Assembly (NCBI GenBank): GCA_022702545.1 | Contig: JAHRBC010000005.1 | Span: 434,001-498,000 of the forward strand | Length of the DNA stretch: 64,000 nucleotides | Origin: Phycomyces nitens | Taxonomy: Eukaryota; Mucoromycota; Mucoromycetes; Mucorales; Phycomycetaceae | Direction of reading: 5' to 3' | Shown: piece by piece, positions 12,911 to 25,356 of the stretch | Position numbering within the stretch: position 1 is the stretch's first letter | Layout of the letters: every line of letters begins with the position of its first letter | The notes under the pieces: model-generated | Seen by the model: the letters and a program-made list of their open reading frames with translations, nothing else | Database searches by the model: none | Told to the model about the DNA's origin: nothing | Made by a program: the position numbers and the translations under genes

Positions 12911-15900
12911 AAGAGATGAGATAGAATGAACCCAAAACAAGTATAAAATAAAAAGAGCAGATTCCACTGTATCATTGTCGTAAAGTTCAAGGGTATTGCA
13001 CGGATATTTATTTGTACCATAGTTTTTTGTAGGAAATATTCATCTCAATTCAACGTTTTCCAAATTAAATTAATCTTCTTTAACTCTTGTATAATACCCA
13101 CTTTTGTTTAATAAACCGTGTCTAGAAATACACGAATGGAAACATGTAGCATTCAATAATACTAAAAGGGTTTATTAAAGAAACTGGGTATTTTGTGCCA
13201 ACCCTTGCCTTTTTTTCCCTTTAGTCCATATCATTTGGCAGCCATACCATTACTGAGATACTTGTGGCACTTTTTTTCCAGTCATTAGCCAGATTCAACT
13301 TGTGACAAGGAGCATTCTCTTTATAAATAAAGCTCCCCATCATAAAGTTCACTCAAATTGTTCAAACAAAAAACAAAAAACAAAAGTCTTCTTCCCATCA
13401 AGTTGATATAGGCACAATGAATAGTGCTAATTATGGTCTTTAAAGCCCCAACCTTTTCTTCCTACACAATGCTCCACATCATTACTGAACCACCACCAGA
13501 CTGCATTTTTGGCATACTCTAGTCTTTCCTGAACTCTTTCATTGGAAATATATACACTCGTATATTTTTATCCTTTGGGGGAAAAAGCATAAATATAAAT
13601 TCATTACTCTAGTTATGACCCCATCGTTGGTCCGTTTTCTTGGAGTGATGAGCAAAGTCTAGACACCTCATTTCATGCCCTTTGGATAGCTGTAGATCAG
13701 CCACAGCGCGACAAGACGACATTTCCATTCTACGAATGGCACGGCGGATGATAGTCTTGGAGTTGTAATTGCCCATTGTGTCTCTCATGGTGATTGCCAG
13801 CTCTCCAATTGCAGCCCTAGGATTCTTTTTCATTCCATTCTCAAGATGGCGTAAATCGCATTCATTAAGGATCTTTGAATGCTCCTTTTCACTTTTTCAG
13901 CAAATACAGAACCTGACTTTTATCTTTGTATGATTTTTTGGACAGCTGCTTTGGGTACAGCAGTCTTGGTTCAAATGACAGACCGTGAGATGACATGAAG
14001 AATACCTCTGATAATTAGACTTTACCAGTAATCTAACAGTTGCTTTTGGTTATAAATGGGTTTATTGTAAATTTGATTAATTTGAGAATAATAAGAATGT
14101 GGTAATGTCATGCCATTTGAAAGAGTTTGAATGTCGACTTGTTCCATGAGGAGTCTGTAAATCTATTGATTTTTTGGAAAATATATTAGTATAACGCAGA
14201 AAGATAGCAAATTATCAAGAATCAAACTTACCTCTTTTTAATAAAAACTAACGCTTGGTCGCTCATATTAGCAAGAAAGTTGATCGTGAAAAGATAACAG
14301 GGCCTTTAACCACCTCACCCCATCATTCTCGTGTACTATGTACAGTCAAACTTCTCCTCATATCAACCTTCTCATACCCCCGATTCATACCACTGAAAAG
14401 CAATACAAGTCAAAGAGCCTAATACGATGCGAAACCGGACAGTTACCTCAAAAGTATGCTCTACTCATTGAGTAGAATCGGTATTGTCAAGTCTAGGATT
14501 TGACCTAAAGGCGTTCAGTCTTATCCATATTGACTTTGACAATACTTTTACCATCAGCAAGAAAACAATCTGTCCCACGAAATTATCGACCTCACACTAG
14601 CATAGTTTGTCAAGATCTGCATATGAAGGCTACTCCACTCAAGTTTACACTCAAGCTTCTCAGCGAAACCCCCATTCCTGCCAACCCAACAAAGCATCAT
14701 GTCTACCAAGGCGGCAAAACTTTGGTAACTTACATATTTGCAATACTGTCTGAAAAACATCAAAGATATTTAAACAGAACTATAAAGATTATGTAGAGCT
14801 GCTTAGGTTTCGCTTTCAGTTTATCCCGCATGACCATTTCTGTTGCCAGATATGGCTTCCAAGAATCTCGACATTTTACAGCAAAGGCTAACAATGCTAG
14901 CACCAACTTCCCAAGCATCATACCCACGTAGCACTGAAAAACAGATGTAAGACAGGCTAGCTTCCTTGACACTCAAAAAAACAGCCAAAGAGACTCCTGA
15001 ACCATACGGGATCTATCAACAGGAAACAGTTCACACAAAAGACTATGCCGGATCTTTTGCGGAAATTCACGTCTGAATGCTCAAGAAAGTTTGCGCATGC
15101 GGGCCAGGTACCCTTATACTTGCATCCATTGTGAATATCTTGACCGAGGCGGAGGTATTCCAGGACAAAATGACATCGAATCAAGATACCATCATAACCA
15201 AATCGTTTCCAAAAGTGTACCGCAGTTGTCCGCAGTTCCTTCTAGGCGTTTTTTGATAAAACAGCACACATCAATGAAATTAAACCAACATTTTGCAGTT
15301 CTTCAACGGTACTTTGCACAGGACAATTCATTCTCTCGAAAGAAAACGAGGCAAGTGCGTTTCCGGTCCAAAAAATCTGTGTTGCTATACAGGTGCTATC
15401 AACCACGTATAGATGATCCCGGAATGACCTCACAGCATCTTCGCGCATTTTGCTCTACGAATAGAGCAACGTTCCCTGACGGTACTTGTATTCAATCGAT
15501 CGTTCACACATATATTTAGCTTTCGATAGAAACTTTCCACCGATCTTAGGGTGTTTATAATACCCGACTCTTCGAACATGAATCACATAAGACCACTGCT
15601 TAGACCAAAGATGGGATTAGAACCCTCCATGATACCCTTTAAAAAAGGGTTTTTTTGTCTAGCATGCCTGGAAACAGTTCTTCAGTTCACAATCCAGAGT
15701 AGTCAGACTACCCAGGTTCAAACTTTGAGCTTCTCCACCTTGAGAAATTGAGTCCAAGACGGAATCCCATTTGGTTTCTTTTCCTCTGTAATAAATACAG
15801 GTAATTATTACCTGAAAACCAATAACCTTTCGGCTGTTGGTCTCAGGTAAACTCAGTGACTATCAACACAGTCAAAGAGTGCAGTGCGTTCAAGAACAGG

Positions 15901-18084
15901 GGACTCATAATGATAGACTCTGTAAAAAGTCCTTCATTATCGTGTGTGAGTGTGATAGCTTAACAGATGCGCTTGAATGTGCCCTGAACTTTTCAGAAGA
16001 GAAGTTCATTTTGGGCCGAATAGCCCAACCGAAGATTCCCAAACCATACTGTAGCGTGTGATAGGACACCGTTTGAGGAGGAGGGTGTTGTACATAGTAT
16101 GTAAAAAAGGTATAAGCTGACCGTGTCAAAGTTGGTTCATTTTGACTTACCTTCAAGGTAACTGTATTTTGGCTTTGGTGGAAATATCAAATAGCTAGGT
16201 CCTTGTTCAAACGGAGGACACCATGGACGATTCTAGAAAATATTATACCACAGCTGTAAGTATACTGATCGTGTCAAAATTTCAGTGTGTGTGTGTTTTC
16301 ACATAGATAAAGACCTTGTGGGCTTGATAAGAATGTGGTGGTGGTAGGTGGGGGAAAAGGTGTGGATTTTTGACCGATTTAAAAGGCTACTTGAAAATTA
16401 GTGTTTACATGAAAACCGCGGTGAGAAATTGGGGAAAGAAAGAGAAAACAAAAATTAGGGAGGGCGCGTTCTTTTTTATAAAAAAAATCTGGTCATATTA
16501 CCCTCGTGACTTTTCCTTCTACATTAAGCGACGTGCATATTCATACATGAAAACTTTTTCAATTGTTTCAAAACCGTGAAGGTTTTCTTATGAGCTATAA
16601 CAAAGGGCGTGGAAAGTGATGCTTGATATTGTATATTCAATTTTACTTTGACAATGCATCGTCCGAGAATATTATTGGCTAATATATTTGAGTATTAATA
16701 TGTTTTAAATGTCTTTATATTTTTGAGAGATTTATGTAAATTTATACGAAAATGATTACATTTTTATACACTAGACAAAATATTCATAAAAGTTCATCAA
16801 ATGGACAGTAAAGCAACAAAATTAGTTGCTATCGAATATATATATATATAAGTTATATTTTTATACTTTATAAGGAGACGGTTTTATATAGTGCTTTCTA
16901 TAGTCCATTATCATGCTGTAGCATTGCTCTTTGTTTCATATTTGCTTTGAAAGGACAACATTCTCTTTACTTTGGACAAATGCTTTCAATTGCAGGATTT
17001 CTATCTTGTATCAGTATTACTTTTGCGCGCTCCAATATTTTATTACTGTGAATGAATATTGGTACATTGTGAATATTCACATTTCCGGCTGACACAGACA
17101 TGGAAATATCTTTTTAAACCCTTTTCATCCGTTATGTAAACCAATTGGTACGGTCATGACCTTGGGAAAGAGCATGATTGTTATGACTGGCGCAGCAATT
17201 AATTGAAAATCATAAGGATTGTAACGGTGAACCCCAACAACATCTATTTTTTCCCTCTTATCCATGATCAATTATCCAAAGAAGCATAAGTTATCCCAGG
17301 ATATTATTAATAGTTTAGTAATATTTTACTAATTATATTATTTGATTCATTATCGAAATACCTATATAAGCATCGAAATATGAAAGCAATAAAGATCAAT
17401 CCTTACACATCACTTTTATTTTATTTTTATCATTCTCAAGAGAACAAGCTGCCAATTGCCAATATTTTGACCAAGGAGTTTTTAGAGAATCAATATATAT
17501 TCTCTTTTCCTGTTAACCTTCTGGATCACTTCTTTACACAAAACAACACATCCCGTCTCAATATGAATGATAAATCTGTCAAATACAGGGTGTATTTTAG
17601 ATCTCTTTCTAAAAAGGAAACTCTTTATTTATATAATGACAGTCATTAAATATCTTGTCAACATTTCCAATATTTTTTTGTCTTGATATTATTATTTTAA
17701 GTATCTTGTCTTTTTGGGTCTATAATATACTATAATAAAACTAATCCCGTATTTCATTCTTTTTTAACAAAAGTATGGGTCGAATAGCTTGTTCAGTACA
17801 TTCTCAGTAATTACTGCCTGATATATAAATAATATTAAAATACTGTTTATCAAAAGTTCCAAGTTCGTTTGGTATATTGTGCAATTGACCTAAATGACAA
17901 CTACTTGGATAAGTATAGAGAATATAATTGAAAATAATAATAATAGAAAAAAGAAAATTTATAAATATACATGATAAAATAAATATGATAAAAGCACTAC
18001 TGTGTTATACAACAGCAACAATAATAATATATTATGACGATACCAATAATGGTTTAAGTTGCAAGGCATGATGTTTATAGGTGC
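12911..18084. other. Gene-poor interval with transposon debris
   Basis: A 5.2-kb stretch without an intact gene. A Tc1-type transposase fragment sits at about 13600-13890 (separate entry). Between about 14200 and 16200 the sequence is less AT-rich than its surroundings and has overlapping frames of up to 142 codons on both strands, none recognisable, which suggests an old degraded element. From 16200 to 18084 it is very AT-rich. One 89-codon ATG frame at 17380-17649 (+) has no recognisable motif, and I do not call it a gene. Confidence 0.45.
13609..13890 (-). pseudogene. Tc1/mariner transposase N-terminal fragment
   Basis: On the minus strand a short frame reads LNECDLRHLENG, then KKNPRAAIGELA, SKTIIRRAIRRM and LDFAHHSKKTDQRWG. 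This order matches the second helix-turn-helix and linker of Tc1-family transposases, where a KNPRA-type motif is followed by a T-I-RRAL recognition helix and then the L-FA-H-W region before the first catalytic Asp. The catalytic DDE domain is absent, so this is a truncated remnant. Assignment is from motif order only. Confidence 0.6.
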
Positions 18085-21000
18085 CTAAGAAATGCCCGAC
18101 TTGTTAGTGTGCATCGTGCTGCTCGTATTAATTGTCTGGCACGAATTTCGGCTGCTGTCGGTTCCCTGCCGTCCGAGAGCGCTAAAGCTATCGGGCCGAC
18201 TAAAGTTGACAGATTGATGAAGAGACGATTGTTTGTGCTTGAGGGCAGAGAATGATGATGGCCGAGACCAAGATGGCATAGAAGAGTGGGATGATGATGA
18301 AGATAATACACGCGGATGAGTGATACGCTTTACGTATAGAGGTTGTCTATACAAAAACAATGGAATATTCCAATATTTCACAAGTGGTTAATATATTTAT
18401 TTGTAAGGATAATAATTAAACTTACAATCTTTTGCTGACATACGACATTCGAGTCTTTTGCCTTTGCTTCTCGCCGTGGCGTTCACGCGGAAGTTGGGTG
18501 ATATCAACCACAACCACAACATCTATCAAAAGGGTGTGGGACTCAAGAACAGCATTAACTATTAAAGGCACAGCTGCCAGAGCGTGTGGCTTAAATTTAA
18601 TAGCAACTACAGCAACAATTTCATCAGAATCTTGAAAGACGACGCTTTTGTTTAAAAATATTGGTTAGTTGCCATGTATACAGAGAGTAATTTGACCCTT
18701 GGCCTTGACTTCTTTTTTTTTGGCGTACCTCGATTCCTCTGGAATATCTGGATGGCTTTGCTGAATAGTTCTTTCCAAGTCGGTACAGAAATGAACTAAC
18801 CCATGCCGCTCAATAGTATCTTCCATGGCTCCAAGGACATAAAGCCATTGGTCGCCCTCTTTACCAGGGAAAGCTGAATGTGGCCAAGACCAAAGGAATC
18901 CAATGACTCCTGTCCGCATATATTTGACTCTGGGATCAGGACCACCGGTAACAGTAGCTTCAAATCGAGCTACATGATCCTGCTCATTTATCCCCCATTC
19001 TGATAGTGAATTTGCATCAGAGGCCACCCATATCTCTCCAAGATGATTTCCAGGGCAGAGAGTTCCATGGGTTGGATGTACAATGGCTATGGTAGTGTTG
19101 ATGGACACGATTCCAGATGTGTAAACTTCGACACCAATAGAACTTTCTTCTGGTAAGATACATCGAACAATGCCTTGTCGAAGTTTTTCAATATCGATAA
19201 TCAATGGCGGTGTAGGGTGCGCTAAATCATATGAAGTAGAGGCTATCATGCAATTTCCCATGTGGCTATAGGACGCTTGGATAGCATTTCTTTGGAGCTG
19301 GTTTCGCATAAAGAATCGTGACATTTGTTGACCTGTAAAGTGTCGTGTTAATTAACATTTTCCTACTGATAAAGTTGATCCTCTTTCTTACACAGTATTG
19401 ACTTTGGCCTTTCATCTGAAATTACCAAAATATTTTCAAGACTAGAAAGTAATACTTTCTGGGTATGATTTGTTGCGCGTTGGATTATATATTGAATCAT
19501 CTGTTGGGATAATACCACATCCTTGACTAAAATATAGCAATCATAATATTAACGACACCCGAATAGCCGATTATTCATTGTTTTTTTATTTATACCTTTA
19601 TACCGATTCAAGAGTTCCAGAAACATGGTTGGCGAAGAATAAAAATCAGGCAGAGAGAGAAGAACAGTAACGGATCCTAACCAAGCACATAAAATAGATT
19701 GTATCAGATGGTTTGCCCAAGAGGTTCTGTATTAATTCACTCTATTTAAATATACCAGCATATACACCACAAAATGCCGCATGCAATAGATTCATCCCTC
19801 CTGATTTCATTCCAGTCACCACAATGTTCTTTTGGGGTCTCATACGACAAACCGTCTTTTGAATACTGCATTGGTTTATAATTGTCGAATGGCTTAAAGA
19901 CATTAGTCGTAGTGTTCCATCAACCGTTCGATGAGGCAGAATCATTGCTGGTGTTTTTCGATTGGAATTTATCCATTCTGGTCGAACAAAGAATCCGCTC
20001 TCGGGTCCAAGAAGTGAATTGTATTTGGATGCCTTTTGGACATTGATTCGTTCGATTTTAGTTAGACCACCGGATGCCATAAGCGAAGACTTTAAAGCAG
20101 AAGCAACCAAAGAGTTCTTCATAACATCTTCCGAGGGAGTGTTTACAATCAATGTATTTGTGTGAAGAATTCTTAGGGCATCCACCAAGGCTTTGATATC
20201 TTGCTGAACTCGTTGTGGATAGTGATGTGGATCTGGAGGCGCAATTGGAACCGGAACCACACCAATAGAAAAGCAGGCGTAGATCGTACGGACCCAGGCG
20301 TGACCAAAAGATACCATAACCACTGCTTTTTGTCCGCGTCTAAGGCCTTGTTTGGTCAAGTAGTTGGCCACCATGGCAACTTTGGCACTCATTTTTCGGA
20401 ACGTATATGACTTTGAGCTTGTACCTTGGACTACAACATATGCAATGTCTTCTGGTGTCTGGCGTGCTCTCCACATCAAGCAATCCACAATGTTTTTGAA
20501 AGTGGAGATAACTTGTTTACTGCGCTCGTCTAAGATTGTGGTCGGCAATGGTGTTCCTGTGTGCTGATATAATACTGCGGGTGCAACTCCAGTTTGAATC
20601 GATCGCAGGCTCACCGTATCTTTGAACCAGGACTCTTGATTTGTTTCATCACTCGTCAACAAAGGCAATAGCGTTCTGTCGATATCCAATTTAATATAGC
20701 GTATGATCATGTTTCCGGCCAAAAAGAGTCGTTTGGTCATTAGAGCATGTATCTGACGCCGACCGTGTTTTCTGTGCCTAGGTAATGCATCGGGTGCAAG
20801 AATTACGATAGCAAAGGGTCGAAGTGTATCGTAGTTTATCAATGCTGAATGGACATTCTCTGCCAACTTTGGGAGATCTGATGGAATTGAAGGTGATTCA
20901 AAGGCTATGACAGGCATATGCTGGCCATGGACAAGAATCTCGAATACGACACTATTTTTGTTTTTGTTTTAAAAGATGTTAACACAGCTTATAAGACACA

Positions 21001-24000
21001 ATAAACGGCAGTGATATTTTACCATTGGTCGACAAGAGTGTTTTGAGATACTGTATCAATTAGACGACTCGAGAAATATATTCTGTCGATGCCCAGTCGA
21101 TCATTTCTACGTTGCTGCCGCACTCGGTCTTCATAAGTTCCCAGGATTACCAATTGGCCATTGATCAATGTGCCAACAAGCCCGGTGCGTAAAAAGGTTT
21201 GCTGGTACGTTTCAGGAACAAATGCGTCAGAGGATACAGCCAATGGCTTGGCATTAAAGATGGCTTCAGTGTGGCGAGGTAATCCCAGAAATCCACTGGG
21301 AAGAAAAGGTCCATTTATCCATACTTCACCCAACGTGTCTCCAGGACAAAGTAAGGTTGTATCTGGATCAACAATGGCTACAGTAGCTATAGATTGGGAA
21401 TTAGATGTAAGTCCAGCCATTCTCTTGTTTATGTAAAAATATGTTACCTTTGGGGACCACATATCCAAATGATCCAACATAGGCAGTATAGTGTGTTGAA
21501 ATGGAGGCAGATTGGCGAGCCTCAATTCCGGCCGCAAGAACTTCTACCTTGTTATTCCAAAGAGATTCGGTTTCTAGTAAATATTCTCGAACGTCAATAT
21601 TGTCTTGGTTATCTTCTTCTGCTTCTGCTTCTTCATTCCCTGGTTCCCAGCGTGATTTCAATGTCTTTTTGGTTTCTCTGATACTCAGGAGAATTCCACC
21701 GTGTTCTGGTAGGGAAGCAACAGGACAAATGATCGTAGAGCCGTCGGAAACACCAAGAGGCCGCAATAACTGTTCAGCAACATGATTATGCCAGCCTGGC
21801 CTAACCACCACAGTGTCTACCAGTATGCAGTGCAAGGATGATAAATCGGCCGCAACTCTCTTGTTGTATTGTTCGACTTGTCTTGGATAAGCGGAATAAA
21901 AGTACGTGATATCAAGTAGAGATCTATAATCCGTCATGACCAGAGTAGCTTAAAGGGATATGTGTGTACATATATATATATATTATAATATATATATAAA
22001 TATATATAAATACATAGAAAGAAAGAAGACGAAAGAAAGAAAAGAGCAAGTGTTTTCTTTAATGTAAGCAATTGAAACAAAGTAAATAAAACCTCGATTT
22101 TATAGATATCTTTAACCTATTTCTTTCCCTTTGCTTATTCTAAACTATTCTCTTTAATTGCAGCATTCTTTTTGGGAATATTGCAATTATATGCTTACCT
22201 CTGTATCTTGATAGCACATGGATCCATAAAGGTGGATTGTCGAGTATATTTGGATCTGCAAATACAGCACAATGACCACCATAGATATTCCAGAATATAG
22301 ACGATATCAACCCAATTTGCTGTCGAGGCTCCCAAAAACTCACTACACATGTTCTTTCCTTGTAACCAATTGCTGCATCTAATATCTTGCATTGATCAAG
22401 TACTGTATTGTGACTGATCGTGACTCCTTTTAATTCCCCATTTGCAGCCTTTGCGTACTCTATATAGGCATCTTTGGGCAAATCTGCAAGTTCAATCTGT
22501 TTTGAGCGTCCTGACCACCCTATTGTTTCGTCTGTTCTCTGCCAGACCACCTTGGGAAAGGGTGTTTGGCTCGTCTGGATGTCCTTTAAAAAGGCCTTTG
22601 CATTCTGATCCGTTGTCAATACCCTGTCGGCTTTAGTAAGCTGGAGCACAAAAGCCAACTCTGCTAGACTCTCGGTTGCGTTAATCGGCACTGCTACTCT
22701 TCCAGCATAAAAACATCCAACAAATGCTACGATAAAGTCGAGAATGTCAACGCGCCTGTAGACTAAACCTACACAATCGCCAATATTTCCAACTGTTTGG
22801 AGTTGGCTGGCGATATCTGTGGCTCGCTTGTCAAGTTTAGCCCATGTAAGGCTTCCGACCTCTTTTCCTTTCACGTCCACATTCACAAATCCTGTCGAGT
22901 CTCCCATTTCTGATATGCCGCGCTGTCGAATAAGATTTACGAGCGAAACTATGGGGGTTTCGGGTAGTTCCAATGGGGATTCAATAGGGAATAACTGTCG
23001 GCCCGACAGTTCTGCTAGTTTCCAGCGCTCGAATGGATCCTCGAACGAAAGTGTAACTTGTGGTGCAGGTTCAATTGCTTTGAAATTTGTTGCCATGGTG
23101 CTATTGTCGTATCTACTGCGTTTTATGGAGAATGACTTTTTGGAGAGGGCAAGAGAACGACGGGAGGTGAATTGGCTCTCGACAGAAGACGGAGCAGAAT
23201 AACGAGCAGAGTATGGAGAGTAGGGCCGATAATCTGTAGGCAAAAGGTTGGTTGAATGGGTGAGAGTGAGATGATTGGTTGGGTATTGTAGCAGCAGAGA
23301 GCAATATGTGTGGATATATTGTATGTATTTTTGAGGTACGATTCCTTTTTATTGATTTGCTTACCAGGAAGCATGTTGGCCCTGGATGATAGTGAGATGG
23401 CAGATTGATGAGTAATTATGGGTGAGTTGCGATGAGATTGATTTGTCCTTTCGGCAATTGGATTGAAAGTATGAGGAGGTATGGTGTCGGGTGAATGAGG
23501 TACAGAATGGGGTTCTCTGGCCTTGTGGGGAAATTGTTCAGGTCTAGAGTTGTCCAACGAATGTGGAGGATGATATTTTATTGGTTGTGTTGGTGCGATA
23601 TCAAGTGAGGATGTTGGTTCCTCTGGTTGCTTTGGCTCCTCTGGATGTTTTGGCTCCTCTGGTTGATTTGGCTCCTCTGGCTGCTCTTCTTGATTCTTGG
23701 TAAAGAAATTCTGTTCATTTGTATGCGAGGGAGAGGGCAAACAATCGAGTATATCGACCACGTCTGCTGCACTTGGCTCTATTGTGCCCAAATTCAACAA
23801 ACCGGTATCTATTCTATAGAGTTGCGTTGTGTTTAGTGCTGGTACTGACGGTGGTACTGACGGTGGCACTGACGGTGGCACTGACGGTGGTGATAGTGTT
23901 GGTGGTGGTGGTAGTGGGTAGGACGATTGGGCTTTGGCTGAATTGTTTTGATATGGCTTCAAGAGAACATTCTTCTTCTTTTCAAAGCCTTTTTGGGTAA

Positions 24001-24082
24001 TGTCTCCCTCGGCAAGCTCAAGAGACAAACAACGCAGTTTCTCCCAGACTTCCCAAGGTAATTCGCCCAAGTCATTGGTCAT
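18085..24082 (-). CDS. cmr2: DIP2/Cmr2-family protein with DMAP1-binding and two AMP-binding domains
   Basis: Predicted 1704-residue homologue of disco-interacting protein 2 (fungal Cmr2), a conserved family with tandem fatty-acyl-AMP-ligase-like domains linked to lipid homeostasis. Exons (minus): 24082-23365, 23233-22199, 21948-21448, 21386-21023, 20951-19756, 19676-19596, 19526-19392, 19332-18729, 18644-18426, 18346-18085. Residues ~5-45 form a DMAP1-binding domain (LPWEVWEKL, LAEGDITQKGFEKKK). A low-complexity linker rich in Pro, Ser and Glu follows, including SVPP and PEEP repeats. The first AMP-binding domain starts near residue 320 (DPFERWKLAE, AGRVAVPINA, GVTISH). The second starts near 970 (GVVPVPIAPPDP). 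Both have degenerate P-loop motifs, as is usual in this family. The C-terminus has a VVVDITQLPR segment and a Ser-rich tail. All nine introns agree in phase. Confidence 0.93.
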
Positions 24083-25356
24083 GATGAACTAGAGGTGTAT
24101 GATTGAAGAAAAGGAATAGGAAAATCTAAAGAATGGGCTCCTGGTTTATTTTCTGACCCATTCAGCTGCCCAGTACAGGTATTTTAAGAACAGAGCAAAT
24201 CAATGGATGTATAACGTCACTTTTTCCTTTCTTTTGTCTTCTTTAACTCGATGCGTCAATCAAAAAAAAATAAATTTCTCGGGGCAAAAGGAAAGGGTCA
24301 CTGGCGGATCCCGAATATTTTGTATTATTAGGGCTTGAGCCCGTCAATCGGAATCACAGGCAATCTCCATGCCAACAAATTGGTTTCACTCTCTTTTTTC
24401 TTTTTTCTTTCTAAATATGAAAATAGACAGGAGATTGCCTGGTATTATGATGTAATCAGACTTCCAAAGAGCGAGCCAATTAGATCCGTACATAGTAATT
24501 ACAAGACATATATGTTCCTTGGACAATGCTTGCGATCTAAAAGTCTTTATAAATATGCAGTCAAGACCAGCATTAAAGAAGTACATTGTAAAAATAGATA
24601 TCTTCAATTGGATCCCACATTCTGAAAATTTTCGTACTACTTTCTGAGTTCACAATCAAAAAGACTGTATTTTATGGCGTATAAAAAAAAAGCCAATCTT
24701 TTTAAATAATCCACACCACGTTCTAATATAGATCCAATATAAAATACAAAAAGTCGATTATTTAAGAAATTCTAATAAATAAAATATGCATATTTTCTTT
24801 CAGATTTGTAGGAATAATTATCATGTCTGTATGCTGAAAAAGATGACCAGATCAAATGTACCAGTTTATTTTTAAAAAAATATTCCATCATAAATGTATA
24901 TTAGAGTATTTATAGATGTATAAAAAAAGAAGAAGATTATCATATACTAAAATTAACCATGAATCTTGGTTCAATATTCTGTCATTTTGTTTTTATATAT
25001 TTAATCTACAAAGCTTAAACATAGTAGAGTGAATCTAATGACTCCTCTAGATAGCAATTGACAAGTTTGGCTGCATATATTGTCAATTATGAAACAATGC
25101 CAATCTACTTGATATTTATTTTTATCTAGTTTTTATTTATATACCTGTATAGTTTAAATGATATTATACTATACTATATAATTTCCTTGTCTTTATTTTT
25201 TCCCTTTATTTTTTCCCTTTTTTCTTCTCATCACATTTGCTCCTCTTTTGAGTGTGTGTATGTGTCTGTGTGTGTATTGTGCCTGTTTACGTCCCTAGAT
25301 TCCTTACTTTTATCCGTCACATCATTAAATATAACTAAAAGAATAAAAGAGGAAAG
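24083..25356. other. Shared upstream region of two divergent genes
   Basis: The interval separates the divergent DIP2-like and CDF transporter genes and should hold both promoters. It is AT-rich with several A and T tracts. The last 170 nt before the transporter start are T- and C-rich (tttttcccttt, cttctcatcac), a common layout near fungal transcription starts. No gene or RNA was recognised; frames reach only about 96 codons and lack recognisable motifs. Confidence 0.4.

Noticed and set aside
14334..16101. A 10-bp inverted repeat (actatgtaca at 14334 and its complement at ~16092) that might mark ends of a ~1.77-kb element
   Set aside because: The match beyond 10 bases is poor, no target duplication or transposase motif was found inside, and a 10-mer pair is likely by chance in AT-rich sequence of this size.
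17380..17649. 89-codon ATG frame in an AT-rich interval
   Set aside because: Composition matches translated AT-rich DNA (Phe, Tyr, Asn, Lys, Leu) and no family or spliced context was found.
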